NCBI RefSeq assembly: GCF_000719775.1
Contig: NZ_JOHR01000004.1
Span: forward strand, 248,001 to 312,000
Origin: Streptomyces sp. NRRL F-5135
GTDB lineage: Bacteria; Actinomycetota; Actinomycetes; Streptomycetales; Streptomycetaceae
Direction: 5' to 3'
Length of the DNA stretch: 64,000 bases
Positions 43,093 to 55,063 of this stretch are shown in pieces (position 1 is the first letter of the stretch; the number at the start of each line of letters is the position of its first letter). The notes beneath the pieces were generated by a model. That model worked only from the letters and a program-made list of their open reading frames with translations, had not been told where the DNA came from and made no database searches. Position numbers and translations under genes: made by a program.

Positions 43093-44060
43093 CACCGGAG
43101 TTCCCGGCGGGCCCCGGACCCGCCCCGGCCGGGCCCGCGGCCGGTTCCGGCGCGGTGCTGGTGATGGGCGAGGCGCTGATCGACCTCGTACCGTCACCGG
43201 CCGGGCCGGAGACCTACGCGGCCCAGCCCGGCGGCGCCCCCGCCAATGTCGCCGCCGGGCTGGCCCGGCTGGGCACCCCCAGCTGGTTCGCGGGCGCGCT
43301 CGGCGGCGACGGCTTCGCCCGGCTGATCGAGCGTCGGCTGGCCTCGGCGGGGACGGAACTGGGCCTCTGCGCCCGCTCGGAACTGCCCACCACGCTGGCG
43401 GTGGCCGACCCGGGGCCGGACGGCACCGGCTACCACTTCCACCTCGCGGACACGGCCACCTTCCGGCTGCCGGACCACTCCGCGCGGGTGGACCGGTTCG
43501 CCGCGGTGTACGTGGGCGGACTGGCCGCGGTCGTCGACCCGGCGGCCGAGGCGGTCGCCGCCACGGCCCGGGCGGGCGCCGCGCGGTCCCTGCTCGTGGT
43601 CGACCCCAACGTGCGCGAGGACCGCACGCTGGACCCGGTCGAGGGGCTGCGCCGGCTGCGCGAACTGTGCGCCCTGGCGCAGGTCGTCAAGGCCAGCGAC
43701 GAGGACCTCGCGCGCCTGTGGCCCGACGCCGGGCCCGAGGAGACCTGCCGTCGGCTGGCCGAGGCGGGCACGCTCGTCGTGCTCACCCGGGGCGCCCGGG
43801 GGGCCACGGCCTACACCCGGGACGACGGGCCCGTGTCCGTACCGGCCGTGCCCGTCACGGTGGTCAACACCATCGGGGCGGGCGACGCCTTCACGGCGGG
43901 CGTCCTGCACTGGCTGCGTACCAGCGGCGCGCACGTCGAGGGCGGCGCGCTCCGCCTCGACCGGGAACAGGTGACGGCGATGCTCGGCTTCGCGGCGCAG
44001 GTGGCGGCGTCCGTCTGCGCCCAGAGCGGTACGGAGCCGTCCCTGCCCGCGCGTACCTGA
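43089..44060 (+). CDS. PfkB-family sugar kinase (fructokinase-like)
   Basis: Ribokinase-fold kinase of 323 aa. QPGGAPANVAAGLARLG near residue 52 is the first PfkB signature, and NTIGAGDAFTAG near 260 is the second, with the catalytic Asp. The GTG start overlaps the dehydrogenase stop (GTGA). It would phosphorylate the ketose made by the preceding enzyme; the product is a plausible effector for the DeoR regulator. A hairpin follows at 44091-44128. Confidence 0.9.
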   Translation: MTPEFPAGPGPAPAGPAAGSGAVLVMGEALIDLVPSPAGPETYAAQPGGAPANVAAGLARLGTPSWFAGALGGDGFARLIERRLASAGTELGLCARSELPTTLAVADPGPDGTGYHFHLADTATFRLPDHSARVDRFAAVYVGGLAAVVDPAAEAVAATARAGAARSLLVVDPNVREDRTLDPVEGLRRLRELCALAQVVKASDEDLARLWPDAGPEETCRRLAEAGTLVVLTRGARGATAYTRDDGPVSVPAVPVTVVNTIGAGDAFTAGVLHWLRTSGAHVEGGALRLDREQVTAMLGFAAQVAASVCAQSGTEPSLPART

Positions 44061-44090
44061 CCCGCCCCGCCCGGGGCTCCCCGAAACGCC

Positions 44091-44128
44091 GGAGCCACCG
44101 CCCTCCTCCCCCGAGGGGCGGTGGCTCC
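44091..44128 (+). terminator. terminator of the polyol operon
   Basis: GGAGCCACCGCCC and its complement form a perfect 13-base stem with a 12-base loop, 30 bases after the kinase stop. The remaining gap to 44366 should hold the promoter of the next gene; I found no clear riboswitch or RNA there. Confidence 0.8.
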
Positions 44129-44285
44129 GGTCGCTGTCCCCCACGGTCGCCGACGGCCTGTCCGAAGCACCGAGGGTCGGCGACGGGGCGTCAACCCAGG
44201 GACGAAGAAGGCCAATTCGGCATTCGGCGGGACGCGGCGGGCGCCGGGGTGGCACGCTGAGTGCGCATCCGCGGCCGAAGCGTAG

Positions 44286-46664
<2,379 letters not shown>

Positions 46665-46896
46665 GTAATCCACGATCCCTCGTCCGGGCGCTCGCGTCGT
46701 CGTTCCGGAGAGGTCACTTCCGCGCACTGCGGACGATGTACGGCGTGCTCATGGCGTACTCCCGCAGATGGGCGCGGGGCATCCTCCGGGAGCGGCGATT
46801 TCCGGACATGGGCTGGACGGGCACAAGCCCGACGGGCGCAGGCCCCAGGGACGCAGTTGCGCGAACACGGGCTCCGGGGACACGAGCGGCCCGCGG

Positions 46897-47943
46897 TCAC
46901 CCGCCGCCGCGGGTGCTCTCCCGTTCTACCAGCCGGAACGAGACACGCAGTTCCCGCCCCCGGCCGGCCCCGTCCCGGGCCCCGGCGGCCTCGGGCGCCG
47001 TGCCCCCGGCCCGCAGCCGCTCCACGACGGAGGCCACCGCGAGCCGCGCGATGGCGCGTTTGTCGGGCGAGATCGTGGTCAGGCTCACCGTGCCGTAGCG
47101 GCCCTCGGTGACGTCGTCGAACCCCACCACCGCCACGTCCCGCGGTACCCGCAGCCCCTGCTCGGCCAGTACCCGCATCGCGCCGATGGCGATCAGGTCG
47201 TTGTACGCGAAGACGGCGTCCGGCCGTTCGCCCGAGTCCAGCAGCCGTGCCATCGCCGTCGCGCCGTCCGCGTGGCCCCAGCCGCCCGTCGGGGCCACCA
47301 GGGTGTCGGGGGCCGGCAGCCCGGCCGCCGTCAGCTCCGTGCGCCAGCCGCGCAGCCGAAGGTGCGAGGGCTCGTTGATCCGGTCGGTCCGGGCCCCCAG
47401 GAAGGCGATCCTGGACCGGCCGAGGTCGAGCAGGTGGCGGACCGCCGTCCGCGCCGCCGCGACGTTGTCGATCGCGATGTGGTCGTAGGGCAGGTCGTAG
47501 GCGCGCTCGCCGAGCAGCACGAGGGGAGCGTCCTGGTCCCGGCCGCGCAGGTCCTCCGCCTCCAGCTCGATGGGGCTCAGGATCAGCCCGTCGATCACCT
47601 GTGCCCGGAACCCCTGGCTGACCAGGATCTCCCGCTCGCGGCTGCCCCCGGTGTGGTCGAGCAGCACGGTGTACTCGTGCGCGGCGGCGGCGTCGATCAC
47701 CGCGCCCGCCAGCTCCGCGAAGTAGGGATTGCCCAGCTCGGGCACCGCCAGCGCGATGATGCCCGTACGCCCCTTGCGCAAGTGCCGTGCCGTCAGGTTC
47801 GGCCGGTAGCCCAGTTCGTCGATCGCCCGCCGAACCCGCTCCCGCATCGCCGGGGTGACGTGCCGGTAGTTGTTGACCACGTTCGACACCGTCTTGATCG
47901 AGACGCCCGCGCGTTCCGCGACGTCCTTGAGACTGACGGTCAC
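46897..47943 (-). CDS. LacI-family regulator of the PA14-GH2 gene
   Basis: Canonical LacI protein of 348 aa: helix-turn-helix SLKDVAERAGVSIKTVSNVV at the N-terminus, hinge YRPNLTARHLRKG, and effector domain with NPYFAEL, DGLILSP and FAYNDLIAIG. The GTG at 47943 follows GAGGGA. It is divergent from a secreted GH2 enzyme across 202 bases that contain a LacI-like palindrome, so it probably represses that gene. Confidence 0.92.
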   Translation of the reverse strand: MTVSLKDVAERAGVSIKTVSNVVNNYRHVTPAMRERVRRAIDELGYRPNLTARHLRKGRTGIIALAVPELGNPYFAELAGAVIDAAAAHEYTVLLDHTGGSREREILVSQGFRAQVIDGLILSPIELEAEDLRGRDQDAPLVLLGERAYDLPYDHIAIDNVAAARTAVRHLLDLGRSRIAFLGARTDRINEPSHLRLRGWRTELTAAGLPAPDTLVAPTGGWGHADGATAMARLLDSGERPDAVFAYNDLIAIGAMRVLAEQGLRVPRDVAVVGFDDVTEGRYGTVSLTTISPDKRAIARLAVASVVERLRAGGTAPEAAGARDGAGRGRELRVSFRLVERESTRGGG

Positions 47944-48083
47944 CGGCCATTCCCTCCCGAGGCGGCCCGCGGCCCCTCGTGTCCCGTTCGTACCACGTCC
48001 TGCGCGAGCCCTGACCTGTCATGGCTTGTCATGTACCTGGACAGCGGGCGGAGCGGCGTGCTGTCATGCCAACTGCCGTTTCT

Positions 48084-48097
48084 TCCAACGTTGTACA
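48084..48097. promoter_or_regulatory. LacI operator before GH2 gene
   Basis: CAACGTTG (48086-48093) is a perfect palindrome within TTCCAACGTTGTAC, matching the CG-centred core common to LacI operators. It lies about 50 bases before the GH2 start. Confidence 0.55.
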
Positions 48098-48145
48098 TAC
48101 CGTCGCAGCGAGCCGCCACCCTCACCTCAGCACCGAGGAGGATAT

Positions 48146-50743
48146 GTGCGCATCCGAAGAAAGATCGCTCTCCTGCTGGCCGCCGTCCTGGGCGCCGCGG
48201 GCCCGACCGCGGTCCCGGCCGTGTCGGCCGCCGTGGACGACGGCGCCGCCGAAGTCCGTGGCCTCAAGGGCGAGTACTACACGCAGTCCGCCCCCGGGGC
48301 CTTCGACTTCCATGAGCTCAAGGCCACCACCTTCGATCCCGCCCTCGACTTCGACAACCTGGAACCACGGCTGGCGGCAGCCACCGGACAGGCCGACGAC
48401 GTCACCGCGCGCTGGACCGGCAAGATAGTGCCGGAGAGCACCGGCGCGCACACCTTTTCCATCATCGGCGACAACGGCTTCCGGCTCTGGGTCGACGGCC
48501 GGCTCGTCATCGACCACTGGGTGGACGACTGGGACAAGGAACAGACCGCCCAGCCCGTCGAACTCACCGCCGGCCGCGCCTACGACATCAAGGTCGAGTA
48601 CTTCGAGCACTACGGCGGCTCCAACCTGCACCTGAGGTGGACCGAGCCCGGCGGCACCAAGGAGCCCGTGCCCTCCTCCGCGTTCCGGCTGCCCGACGGC
48701 TTCGCCTACGACGGCGCCATCGCCGCCACCGTCCTGCCCGACGGCCGCACCCTGCGGCTGGACTTCGCCCAGAAGCTGGCAGCGCCCCCGGCCCGGCTCG
48801 CCTCCCACGTCGACGCGGTCATCGGCGGCGCGGCCTGGCCGCTCGGCACCGTGCGGAAGGACCCGCGTGACGACCGCCGGCTGCTCGTGCGGCTCAAGGA
48901 GCCCGTCGTCGGCAAGGGCGGCACGGCCGAGGTGCGCTACGACGGAGCCGGCGGCCTCACCTCTCAGGGGAGCGAGCCGGTCGGCGCCTTCTGGAGCAGT
49001 GGACCCAACACGTCCGAGTACGACCTGAGCACTCCCTGGGCCAAGGACGTGTCGCCCGGCAACGCCCTCCCCGAGTACCCCCGGCCGCAGCTGACCCGGG
49101 ACGCCTGGCGGAACCTCAACGGCCAGTGGGAGTTCGCCGCCGCCGACGAGGGCGACCTCCCGCCCGTCGGCACGAAGCTCCGCGAGAAGATCCTCGTCCC
49201 GTATCCGGTCGAGTCGCGGCTCTCCGGGATCGAGCGGCACGAGGACCGGATGTGGTACCGGCGCACCTTCACCGTCCCGCCCCAGTGGCAGGTCGGCGCC
49301 AAGGGCGGCAAGCGGCTCAAGCTCAACTTCGACGCCGTCGACTGGCGGGCCGAGGTGTACGTCAACGGTACCAAGGTCACCGAGCACAAGGGCGGTTACG
49401 ACCGTTTCAGCGCCGATGTCACCGACGCGCTCGAGCCCGGCCGCACCCAGGAGCTGATCGTCGGTGTCTACGACCCCACCGACGCGGCGGACGGCGAGAA
49501 CCCGCCGATCGGCAAGCAGCGTCTGGACCCGAGCGGCATCTGGTACACCCCGTCCTCCGGCATCTGGCAGACGGTGTGGATGGAGCCGGTCGCGGCCGAC
49601 CACCTGGACTCGCTGAAGCTGACCCCGGACGTCGCGGGCGAGAGGCTCGACGTCGAGGTGCGCGGCATACGGGACGGGCTGCCGGTCACGGCCACCGCGT
49701 ACGACGGCAAGCGCGAGGTCGGCACCGTCACCGGCCGCAGCGGCGCGAAGCTGAGCGTGCCGGTCCGTGACCCCCGCCTGTGGTCACCGGACGACCCCCA
49801 CCTGTACCGGCTGGAGGTCACCGCGGGCAAGGACCGCGTCGGCAGCTACTTCGGCATGCGCTCCATCGCCGTGAAGACGGTCGACGGAGCCCCCCGCACG
49901 GTGCTCAACGGCAAGCCCACCTTCCTGATGGCCACACTCGACCAGGGCTTCTGGCCCGACGGGCTGCACACCGCGCCGACCGACGAGGCGCTGGCGTTCG
50001 ACCTCAAGAAGCACAAGGAACTCGGCTTCAACTCGGTGCGCAAGCACATCAAGGTCGAGCCCGACCGCTGGTTCTACTGGGCCGACCGGTTGGGGCTGCT
50101 GGTGTGGCAGGACATGCCGGCCATGAACACGATCAACCCGAACGCGGCCTCCCGTGCCCAGTACGAGCACGAGATGAAGCGGATGATCGACCAGCACAGC
50201 AGCAGCCCGTCGGTGATCATGTGGGTCACCTTCAACGAGGGCTGGGGCCAGTACGACCAGGCGCGGGTCGCCGACCAGGCCAAGTCCTGGGACCCGACCC
50301 GGCTGGTCAACAACATGAGCGGGCTGAACTGCTGTGGCGCCGTCGACGGCGGGAACGGGGACATCGCCGACGCGCACGGCTACCCGGCCGCCCAACTGCC
50401 GCGCCCCGACGGCAAACGGGCCCTGGTCAGCGGTGAGTACGGCGGCCTCGGGCTGGCCGTGCCGGGCCACGCCTGGCCCGTACAGCACACCTACGTGGGC
50501 GTCGACCAGGCGAAGTACACCGACGAGTACCTGGCCCAGCTGGCCCATGTGCGCGAGCTCACCTGCCAGGGGAGCAACGGCGCGGTGTACACCCAGATCA
50601 CCGATGTGGAAGGTGAGCTCAACGGGCTGCTCACCTACGACCGCAAGAAGATGAAGCCCGACGTCGAGCGCCTCAAAGCGGCCCACGAGGCGCTGATCGC
50701 CGAGGCGGCCGACCCGGCGTCGATGGAGTGCGGCACCTCCTGA
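48146..50743 (+). CDS. secreted PA14-domain GH2 glycosidase
   Basis: Secreted enzyme of 865 aa with a signal peptide to about residue 30, a PA14 domain (about 35-165; SIIGDNGFRLWVDGRLVID) that usually binds carbohydrate, a linker domain, then GH2 sandwich, Ig-like and TIM-barrel domains. VTFNEGW holds the expected acid/base Glu698 and ITDVEGE the probable nucleophile near Glu822. GH2 enzymes are beta-galactosidases, beta-mannosidases or beta-glucuronidases; which one is not clear. The GTG at 48146 follows AGGAGG by 4-5 bases; an overlapping ATG two bases earlier is out of frame. It is probably repressed by the divergent LacI protein. Confidence 0.9.
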   Translation: MRIRRKIALLLAAVLGAAGPTAVPAVSAAVDDGAAEVRGLKGEYYTQSAPGAFDFHELKATTFDPALDFDNLEPRLAAATGQADDVTARWTGKIVPESTGAHTFSIIGDNGFRLWVDGRLVIDHWVDDWDKEQTAQPVELTAGRAYDIKVEYFEHYGGSNLHLRWTEPGGTKEPVPSSAFRLPDGFAYDGAIAATVLPDGRTLRLDFAQKLAAPPARLASHVDAVIGGAAWPLGTVRKDPRDDRRLLVRLKEPVVGKGGTAEVRYDGAGGLTSQGSEPVGAFWSSGPNTSEYDLSTPWAKDVSPGNALPEYPRPQLTRDAWRNLNGQWEFAAADEGDLPPVGTKLREKILVPYPVESRLSGIERHEDRMWYRRTFTVPPQWQVGAKGGKRLKLNFDAVDWRAEVYVNGTKVTEHKGGYDRFSADVTDALEPGRTQELIVGVYDPTDAADGENPPIGKQRLDPSGIWYTPSSGIWQTVWMEPVAADHLDSLKLTPDVAGERLDVEVRGIRDGLPVTATAYDGKREVGTVTGRSGAKLSVPVRDPRLWSPDDPHLYRLEVTAGKDRVGSYFGMRSIAVKTVDGAPRTVLNGKPTFLMATLDQGFWPDGLHTAPTDEALAFDLKKHKELGFNSVRKHIKVEPDRWFYWADRLGLLVWQDMPAMNTINPNAASRAQYEHEMKRMIDQHSSSPSVIMWVTFNEGWGQYDQARVADQAKSWDPTRLVNNMSGLNCCGAVDGGNGDIADAHGYPAAQLPRPDGKRALVSGEYGGLGLAVPGHAWPVQHTYVGVDQAKYTDEYLAQLAHVRELTCQGSNGAVYTQITDVEGELNGLLTYDRKKMKPDVERLKAAHEALIAEAADPASMECGTS

Positions 50744-50773
50744 CCGGCGCCGTTTCCCGGACGCTTTTTCGCA

Positions 50774-50813
50774 GGCCCGGACCGCCCCGCTCGCGGCGGG
50801 GACGGTCCGGGCC
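50774..50813 (+). terminator. strong terminator after GH2 gene
   Basis: GGCCCGGACCGCCCCGC pairs over 17 bases, with one bulged A at 50802, around a TCGCG loop, 30 bases after the stop. Confidence 0.85.
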
Positions 50814-50970
50814 CTCCGGGCGTCCGGGCCTGGAGCGGACGGACCGGCGCCGGGCCGCGGTGCTCGGCACCGGGCGGTGCGCTCCTGGGCCCGGGGGCGG
50901 TCGGCCGCCCGCCGCGGGGACCGCTTACAGTGCCGCCAGGCGCACCGAACGGCGAGGAGAGCGAGCACGC

Positions 50971-51891
50971 ATGTCCAGGGCGTACGTCTTCACCCGGCAC
51001 GGCGGACCCGAGACGGAGTCGTTCATCGACCGGCCGCCGCCGAGCCCCGGACCCGGACAGCTCCTCGTAGCCGTGCGCGCCGCGGGCGTCAACCCCGTCG
51101 ACTGGAAACTGCGCTCGGGCTACCGCAGGCCGGGCTCCCCGCCCGCCGAACTGCCCGAGGTACTGGGCAGCGAGGCCGCCGGTGTGGTCGTGGCGACCGG
51201 CCCCGACGTCGAGGGCTTCGCCGTCGGCGACGCGGTGTTCGGGTCCACGCTCACCGGCGGTTACGCGGAACACACCCTGCTGCCCGTCGCGGTCGCCGCG
51301 CACAAGCCCGCGGCGCTGTCCTTCACGGACGCGGCGGCGCTCCCGGTCGCGGCGGCCACCGCGTTCGACGCGGTCGACCAGCTCGGCCTGGAGCGCGGCG
51401 CGACCCTGCTGATCACCGGAGCCGGCGGCGGAGTGGGCGTCGCGGCGGCCCAGATCGCGCGCGGCCGGGGCATCCGTGTCCTCGGGACGGCGAGCACCGC
51501 CAAGAGGGAGTTCGTGGAGTCCCTCGGGGCGGTGCACCTCGCTCCGGGGCCGGACCTCGCCGAGCGCGTGCGCGCCGCCGCTCCCGACGGGGTCGACGCC
51601 GTGCTGGACCTGGTCGGCGGCGCCGTGCTGCGGGCCGCGGCCGGACTGCTCACGGACCGTACGAGGCTGGTCAGCGCCGCCGACAAGGGCACGGTGTCCG
51701 AGCTGGGCGGCGCGCCGGTCGTACGGCTGCGGACGGCCGCCGTCCTCGACGAGGTCGCGCGGCTGGTGCTGGACGGCACCCTGGATCCCCACGTGACCAG
51801 GATCTTTCCGCTGGAGCGGGCGGGCGAGGCGCTGCGGGCCGTGGAGAGCGGGCATGCGCAGGGCAAGATCGTGATCGAGGTCGCGGCATGA
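50971..51891 (+). CDS. NADP-dependent quinone-type oxidoreductase
   Basis: Zinc-free medium-chain reductase of 306 aa. AAGVNPVDWKLRSG and LGSEAAGVV are the quinone-reductase N-terminal signatures, and TGAGGGVGVAAAQIA the NADPH loop. It lacks the zinc Cys and His residues of alcohol dehydrogenases. It likely reduces quinones or enones in the cytosol. The ATG follows GAGGAG by 9 bases. Its stop overlaps the following GNAT gene (ATGA). Confidence 0.9.
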   Translation: MSRAYVFTRHGGPETESFIDRPPPSPGPGQLLVAVRAAGVNPVDWKLRSGYRRPGSPPAELPEVLGSEAAGVVVATGPDVEGFAVGDAVFGSTLTGGYAEHTLLPVAVAAHKPAALSFTDAAALPVAAATAFDAVDQLGLERGATLLITGAGGGVGVAAAQIARGRGIRVLGTASTAKREFVESLGAVHLAPGPDLAERVRAAAPDGVDAVLDLVGGAVLRAAAGLLTDRTRLVSAADKGTVSELGGAPVVRLRTAAVLDEVARLVLDGTLDPHVTRIFPLERAGEALRAVESGHAQGKIVIEVAA

Positions 51892-52865
51892 CCCTCGGAC
51901 CCGGAGTCCCGGACGCGCGCACCCGCCGTGTCCCTGTGCCGCGCGTCCGGGAAGAGCGTTCCGGCGAGGGACCGGCCGACGACGGGTCGGGCCACGACGG
52001 ACCGCCCCGCGGCGGGGTGCCCCAGGATGGACCGGCCCGCGACGGGGCGACTGACGACGGACCGGCCCGCGCCGCCCGTGGCCGCGCGTCCGAGGAGACG
52101 ACCGCCACGGCCACGGCCGACGGTCGCGGGACCGTCGTGAACGCGCCCGGCAGCCGCGGGCCCGGGGACACCCCCGTACGCCCGCACCCACTGGACCACC
52201 CCGTGCGGGCCGCGCTCACCGGGCCGCACGCCGGCTTCGCCCGGCGGCGCGGCCGGGTGCTGCGCTACCCGGCGGACGTGTCGCCCTGGCTGGCGCTGCC
52301 CGAGGACGCCACCGACGAGGACTGGGCCGACGCCGCCGCGCTCGCCGGGCCCGGCGGTTCCCTCGTGCTGATGGGGCACCGGTCCCCGCCGCCCGACAGC
52401 TGGGAGACCACCTTCTACGCCGACGGCGTGCAACTCGTCGGCCCAGGGACCCCGGGGACGGTGACCGCGCGGGACGAAGAGACCGTACGCCTCGGCCCCG
52501 CCGACGTACCGGAGATCCTGGACCTGGTCGAACGCACCAGGCCGGGCCCGTTCCTGCCCCGGACCATCGAACTCGGCACCTACCTGGGCATCCGCCGCCA
52601 CGGCGCGCTCGTGGCGATGGCGGGGGAGCGGCTGCGCGCGACGGGCTGGTGCGAGATCAGCGCCGTCTGCACCGCGCCGGAACACCGGGGCCAGGGGCTC
52701 GCCGCCCGGCTGGTCCTGGCCGTCTGCGACGGCATCAGGGACCGGGGCGAGACACCGTTCCTGCACGCCGCCACCGACAACACGAACGCCGTCAGGCTGT
52801 ACGAGTCGCTGGGCTTCCGGCTGCGTACGACGACGTGCTTCCTCGGCGTCCGGGCCCCTGGCTGA
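51888..52865 (+). CDS. GNAT N-acetyltransferase (FR47-like)
   Basis: The C-terminal half of this 325-aa protein is a GNAT domain: VCTAPEHRGQGLAARLV is the acetyl-CoA loop and NAVRLYESLGF the closing segment. The acceptor is unknown. The ATG overlaps the oxidoreductase stop, but the first 95 residues are low-complexity with repeated DDG, QDG and PARDG units. A GTG at 52137 would give a normal-sized enzyme of about 242 aa, though with a weak ribosome site. Either the repeat is a linker or the annotated start is too early. Confidence 0.8.
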   Translation: MTLGPGVPDARTRRVPVPRVREERSGEGPADDGSGHDGPPRGGVPQDGPARDGATDDGPARAARGRASEETTATATADGRGTVVNAPGSRGPGDTPVRPHPLDHPVRAALTGPHAGFARRRGRVLRYPADVSPWLALPEDATDEDWADAAALAGPGGSLVLMGHRSPPPDSWETTFYADGVQLVGPGTPGTVTARDEETVRLGPADVPEILDLVERTRPGPFLPRTIELGTYLGIRRHGALVAMAGERLRATGWCEISAVCTAPEHRGQGLAARLVLAVCDGIRDRGETPFLHAATDNTNAVRLYESLGFRLRTTTCFLGVRAPG

Positions 52866-53083
52866 GTCTTCTTCCGGGCCCCCGTAGCCACCGGGATCGC
52901 GCCGCGGGGCCGGGGCCGGCCCCGCGGCCGGATAAGATAGTGGCATTTTGTTGCCCTCCCCGGCGTGTCGGTACGTGTCCGGCCTGCTCCGGCCCGCCCC
53001 GGCCCGCGGGGGACGCGGCGACAGCCGGCAGGGAAACCCGGCCGGGGCTCTGGCGTACGAGTGATCGAGGAACAGCGACAGCG

Positions 53084-54580
53084 ATGACGGTGACAGAGGA
53101 CGGACCCGTGTCCGGCACGGGACCGGCGCACGACGAGACCCCGGAAACCGCCTTCGGTCCCGGCATCGATCCCGAACGCATGGCCGTCTGCCTGAGCGTG
53201 CTCGACGAGCTCGACCGGCTGGAGGTCGACCACCCCGACGCCATCGCCGTCCGGCGCGCCACCGCCGGCGTCTACCGGACCGTCAAGCAGCGCCGCCGCC
53301 AGGAGCGCAGGGCCGCCAAGACCGCCCATGACAAGGCCGTCACCGAGGCCACCGCCACCGGCTCCGCGGAACGCATCGACGACGAGACCCAGGGGCTGCT
53401 GCCCTCCTCCTCGGCGGCCGGGGAGATCGCGGGCATCCTCCAGCGCCCCCGGTCCTGCTACATCTGCAAGACCCGCTACGTCGAGGTCGACGCCTTCTAC
53501 CACCAGCTGTGCCCGTCGTGTGCCACCGAGAACCGGGCCCGCCGCGACGCCCGTACGGACCTGACGGGCCGGCGCGCGCTGCTCACCGGCGGCCGGGCCA
53601 AGATCGGCATGTACATCGCGCTGCGGCTGTTGCGCGACGGCGCCCACACCACCATCACCACCCGCTTCCCCAGCGACGCGATACGGCGCTTCAAGGCGAT
53701 GCCCGACAGCGCCGACTGGATCCACCGCCTCAAGATCATCGGTATCGACCTGCGGGACCCGGCGCAGGTCGTCGCGCTCGCGGACTCCGTCGCGGCCGAG
53801 GGCCCGCTGGACATCCTGATCAACAACGCGGCGCAGACGGTCCGCAGGTCCCCGCAGGCGTACAGCGAGCTCGTCGCCGCCGAGGCCGCGCCCCTGCCGG
53901 CCGGTGAACTCCCTTCCTCCGAGGTCATCGGCGCGTTCGGCAGCGGCGCGGCGGCGGTGCTGCCCGCCGCCCGCACCGAGGCCCTGAGCGCCTCCGACGT
54001 CACGGACCTCGCGCTCGTCGGCGGATCCGCCACGCTCGCCAGGATCGAGGCGGGCACGGCGATCGACGCGGGCGGTCTCGTACCGGACCTGCACGACACC
54101 AACAGCTGGGTGCAGACGGTCTCCGAGGTCGACCCGGTCGAACTGCTCGAAGTGCAGCTGTGCAACTCCACCGCGCCGTTCATTCTCATCAGCAGGCTCC
54201 GGCCGGCGATGCGGGCCGCCCGGGCGGAGCGCGCCTACGTCGTGAACGTCTCCGCGATGGAGGGCGTCTTCAGCCGCGGCTACAAGGGCGCGGGCCATCC
54301 GCACACCAACATGGCCAAGGCGGCGCTCAACATGCTGACCCGCACCAGCGCCCAGGAGATGTTCGAATCGGACCGCATCCTGATGACCGCCGTCGACACC
54401 GGCTGGATCACCGACGAGCGTCCGCATCCGGACAAAATGCGGCTGGCCGAGGAGGGGTTCCACGCCCCGCTCGATCTCGTCGACGGAGCCGCCCGCGTGT
54501 ACGACCCGATCGTACGGGGCGAGAGTGGTGAGGACCTGTACGGCTGCTTCCTCAAGGACTACGCACCCGCCAACTGGTAG
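53084..54580 (+). CDS. SDR-fold protein with fused zinc ribbon
   Basis: A 498-aa protein: a charged N-terminal helical region (about 28-90), a four-Cys zinc ribbon (Cys125, 128, 143, 146; CYICK and CPSC), then a Rossmann domain with TGGRAKIG (168-175) and INNAAQ (246-251). Ser390 in VVNVSAMEG stands where SDRs have the catalytic Ser, but Lys412 is preceded by HPHTNMAK, so the usual Tyr four residues earlier is Thr408. It is therefore an atypical SDR that may use another residue or have lost redox activity. The ATG at 53084 has only a weak AG-rich site upstream. No partner gene is obvious. Confidence 0.82.
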   Translation: MTVTEDGPVSGTGPAHDETPETAFGPGIDPERMAVCLSVLDELDRLEVDHPDAIAVRRATAGVYRTVKQRRRQERRAAKTAHDKAVTEATATGSAERIDDETQGLLPSSSAAGEIAGILQRPRSCYICKTRYVEVDAFYHQLCPSCATENRARRDARTDLTGRRALLTGGRAKIGMYIALRLLRDGAHTTITTRFPSDAIRRFKAMPDSADWIHRLKIIGIDLRDPAQVVALADSVAAEGPLDILINNAAQTVRRSPQAYSELVAAEAAPLPAGELPSSEVIGAFGSGAAAVLPAARTEALSASDVTDLALVGGSATLARIEAGTAIDAGGLVPDLHDTNSWVQTVSEVDPVELLEVQLCNSTAPFILISRLRPAMRAARAERAYVVNVSAMEGVFSRGYKGAGHPHTNMAKAALNMLTRTSAQEMFESDRILMTAVDTGWITDERPHPDKMRLAEEGFHAPLDLVDGAARVYDPIVRGESGEDLYGCFLKDYAPANW

Positions 54581-54804
54581 TCGGCCGGATGGCCGGAACA
54601 TCACCCGAATACCGGCACTGTCGAGCGGTATGACGCTCGTTTGGTTACTCTTGTGCGCACGAACGGCCCGGCGGGGGTACACCATCCTCCGCGGCCGAAC
54701 TGGGACAGGCCCGCCATCACCGGCCGCGATCCCGTTCCTGGAAACGGCGCCACCGCGACGGAGCTGCCCCTGTACCAGAGTTGCGCGACACAGAGGAGTG
54801 CGCG

Positions 54805-54975
54805 GTGACACCAGACGTGACGGAGTACGAGAGCCGGACGGCCGATCCCGGCGAGTCGAAGCGAACGCCGGAGAAGCTGGGCAATCTCGAAGTGTGGGCC
54901 AGATCGGCCCCGATCAGGCTGGCGGGTTACGAGGACGACCTCGCGGAGCCGCACATCCTGCCCGGTATCGACTGA
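54805..54975 (+). CDS. 56-residue orphan peptide
   Basis: Short ORF with a good ribosome site (GAGGAG, 6 bases before GTG 54805) and a canonical T-tailed terminator 90 bases downstream, so it looks like a dedicated short transcript. The first half is Glu/Asp/Thr/Lys-rich and the second contains LEVWARSAPIRLAGYEDD followed by EPHILPGID. There is no signal peptide or helix. The pattern of a charged head and a compact C-terminal segment recalls ribosomal peptide precursors, but no maturation enzyme is adjacent and I do not recognise a family. Confidence 0.6.
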   Translation: MTPDVTEYESRTADPGESKRTPEKLGNLEVWARSAPIRLAGYEDDLAEPHILPGID

Positions 54976-55063
54976 CACCGGCGCCCCGACGCCCGCCGGC
55001 CCCGGGGGCGGGCGACCCGTCCGACCCGATGATGTCCGGCTCCCGCCCCGGCGGAAGACCTTG

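Noticed and set aside
54805..54975. Lasso-peptide precursor reading of the 56-residue peptide
   Set aside because: A Gly with a Glu eight residues on is present (GYEDDLAE), but the leader lacks the Thr before the core and no cyclase or protease gene is adjacent.
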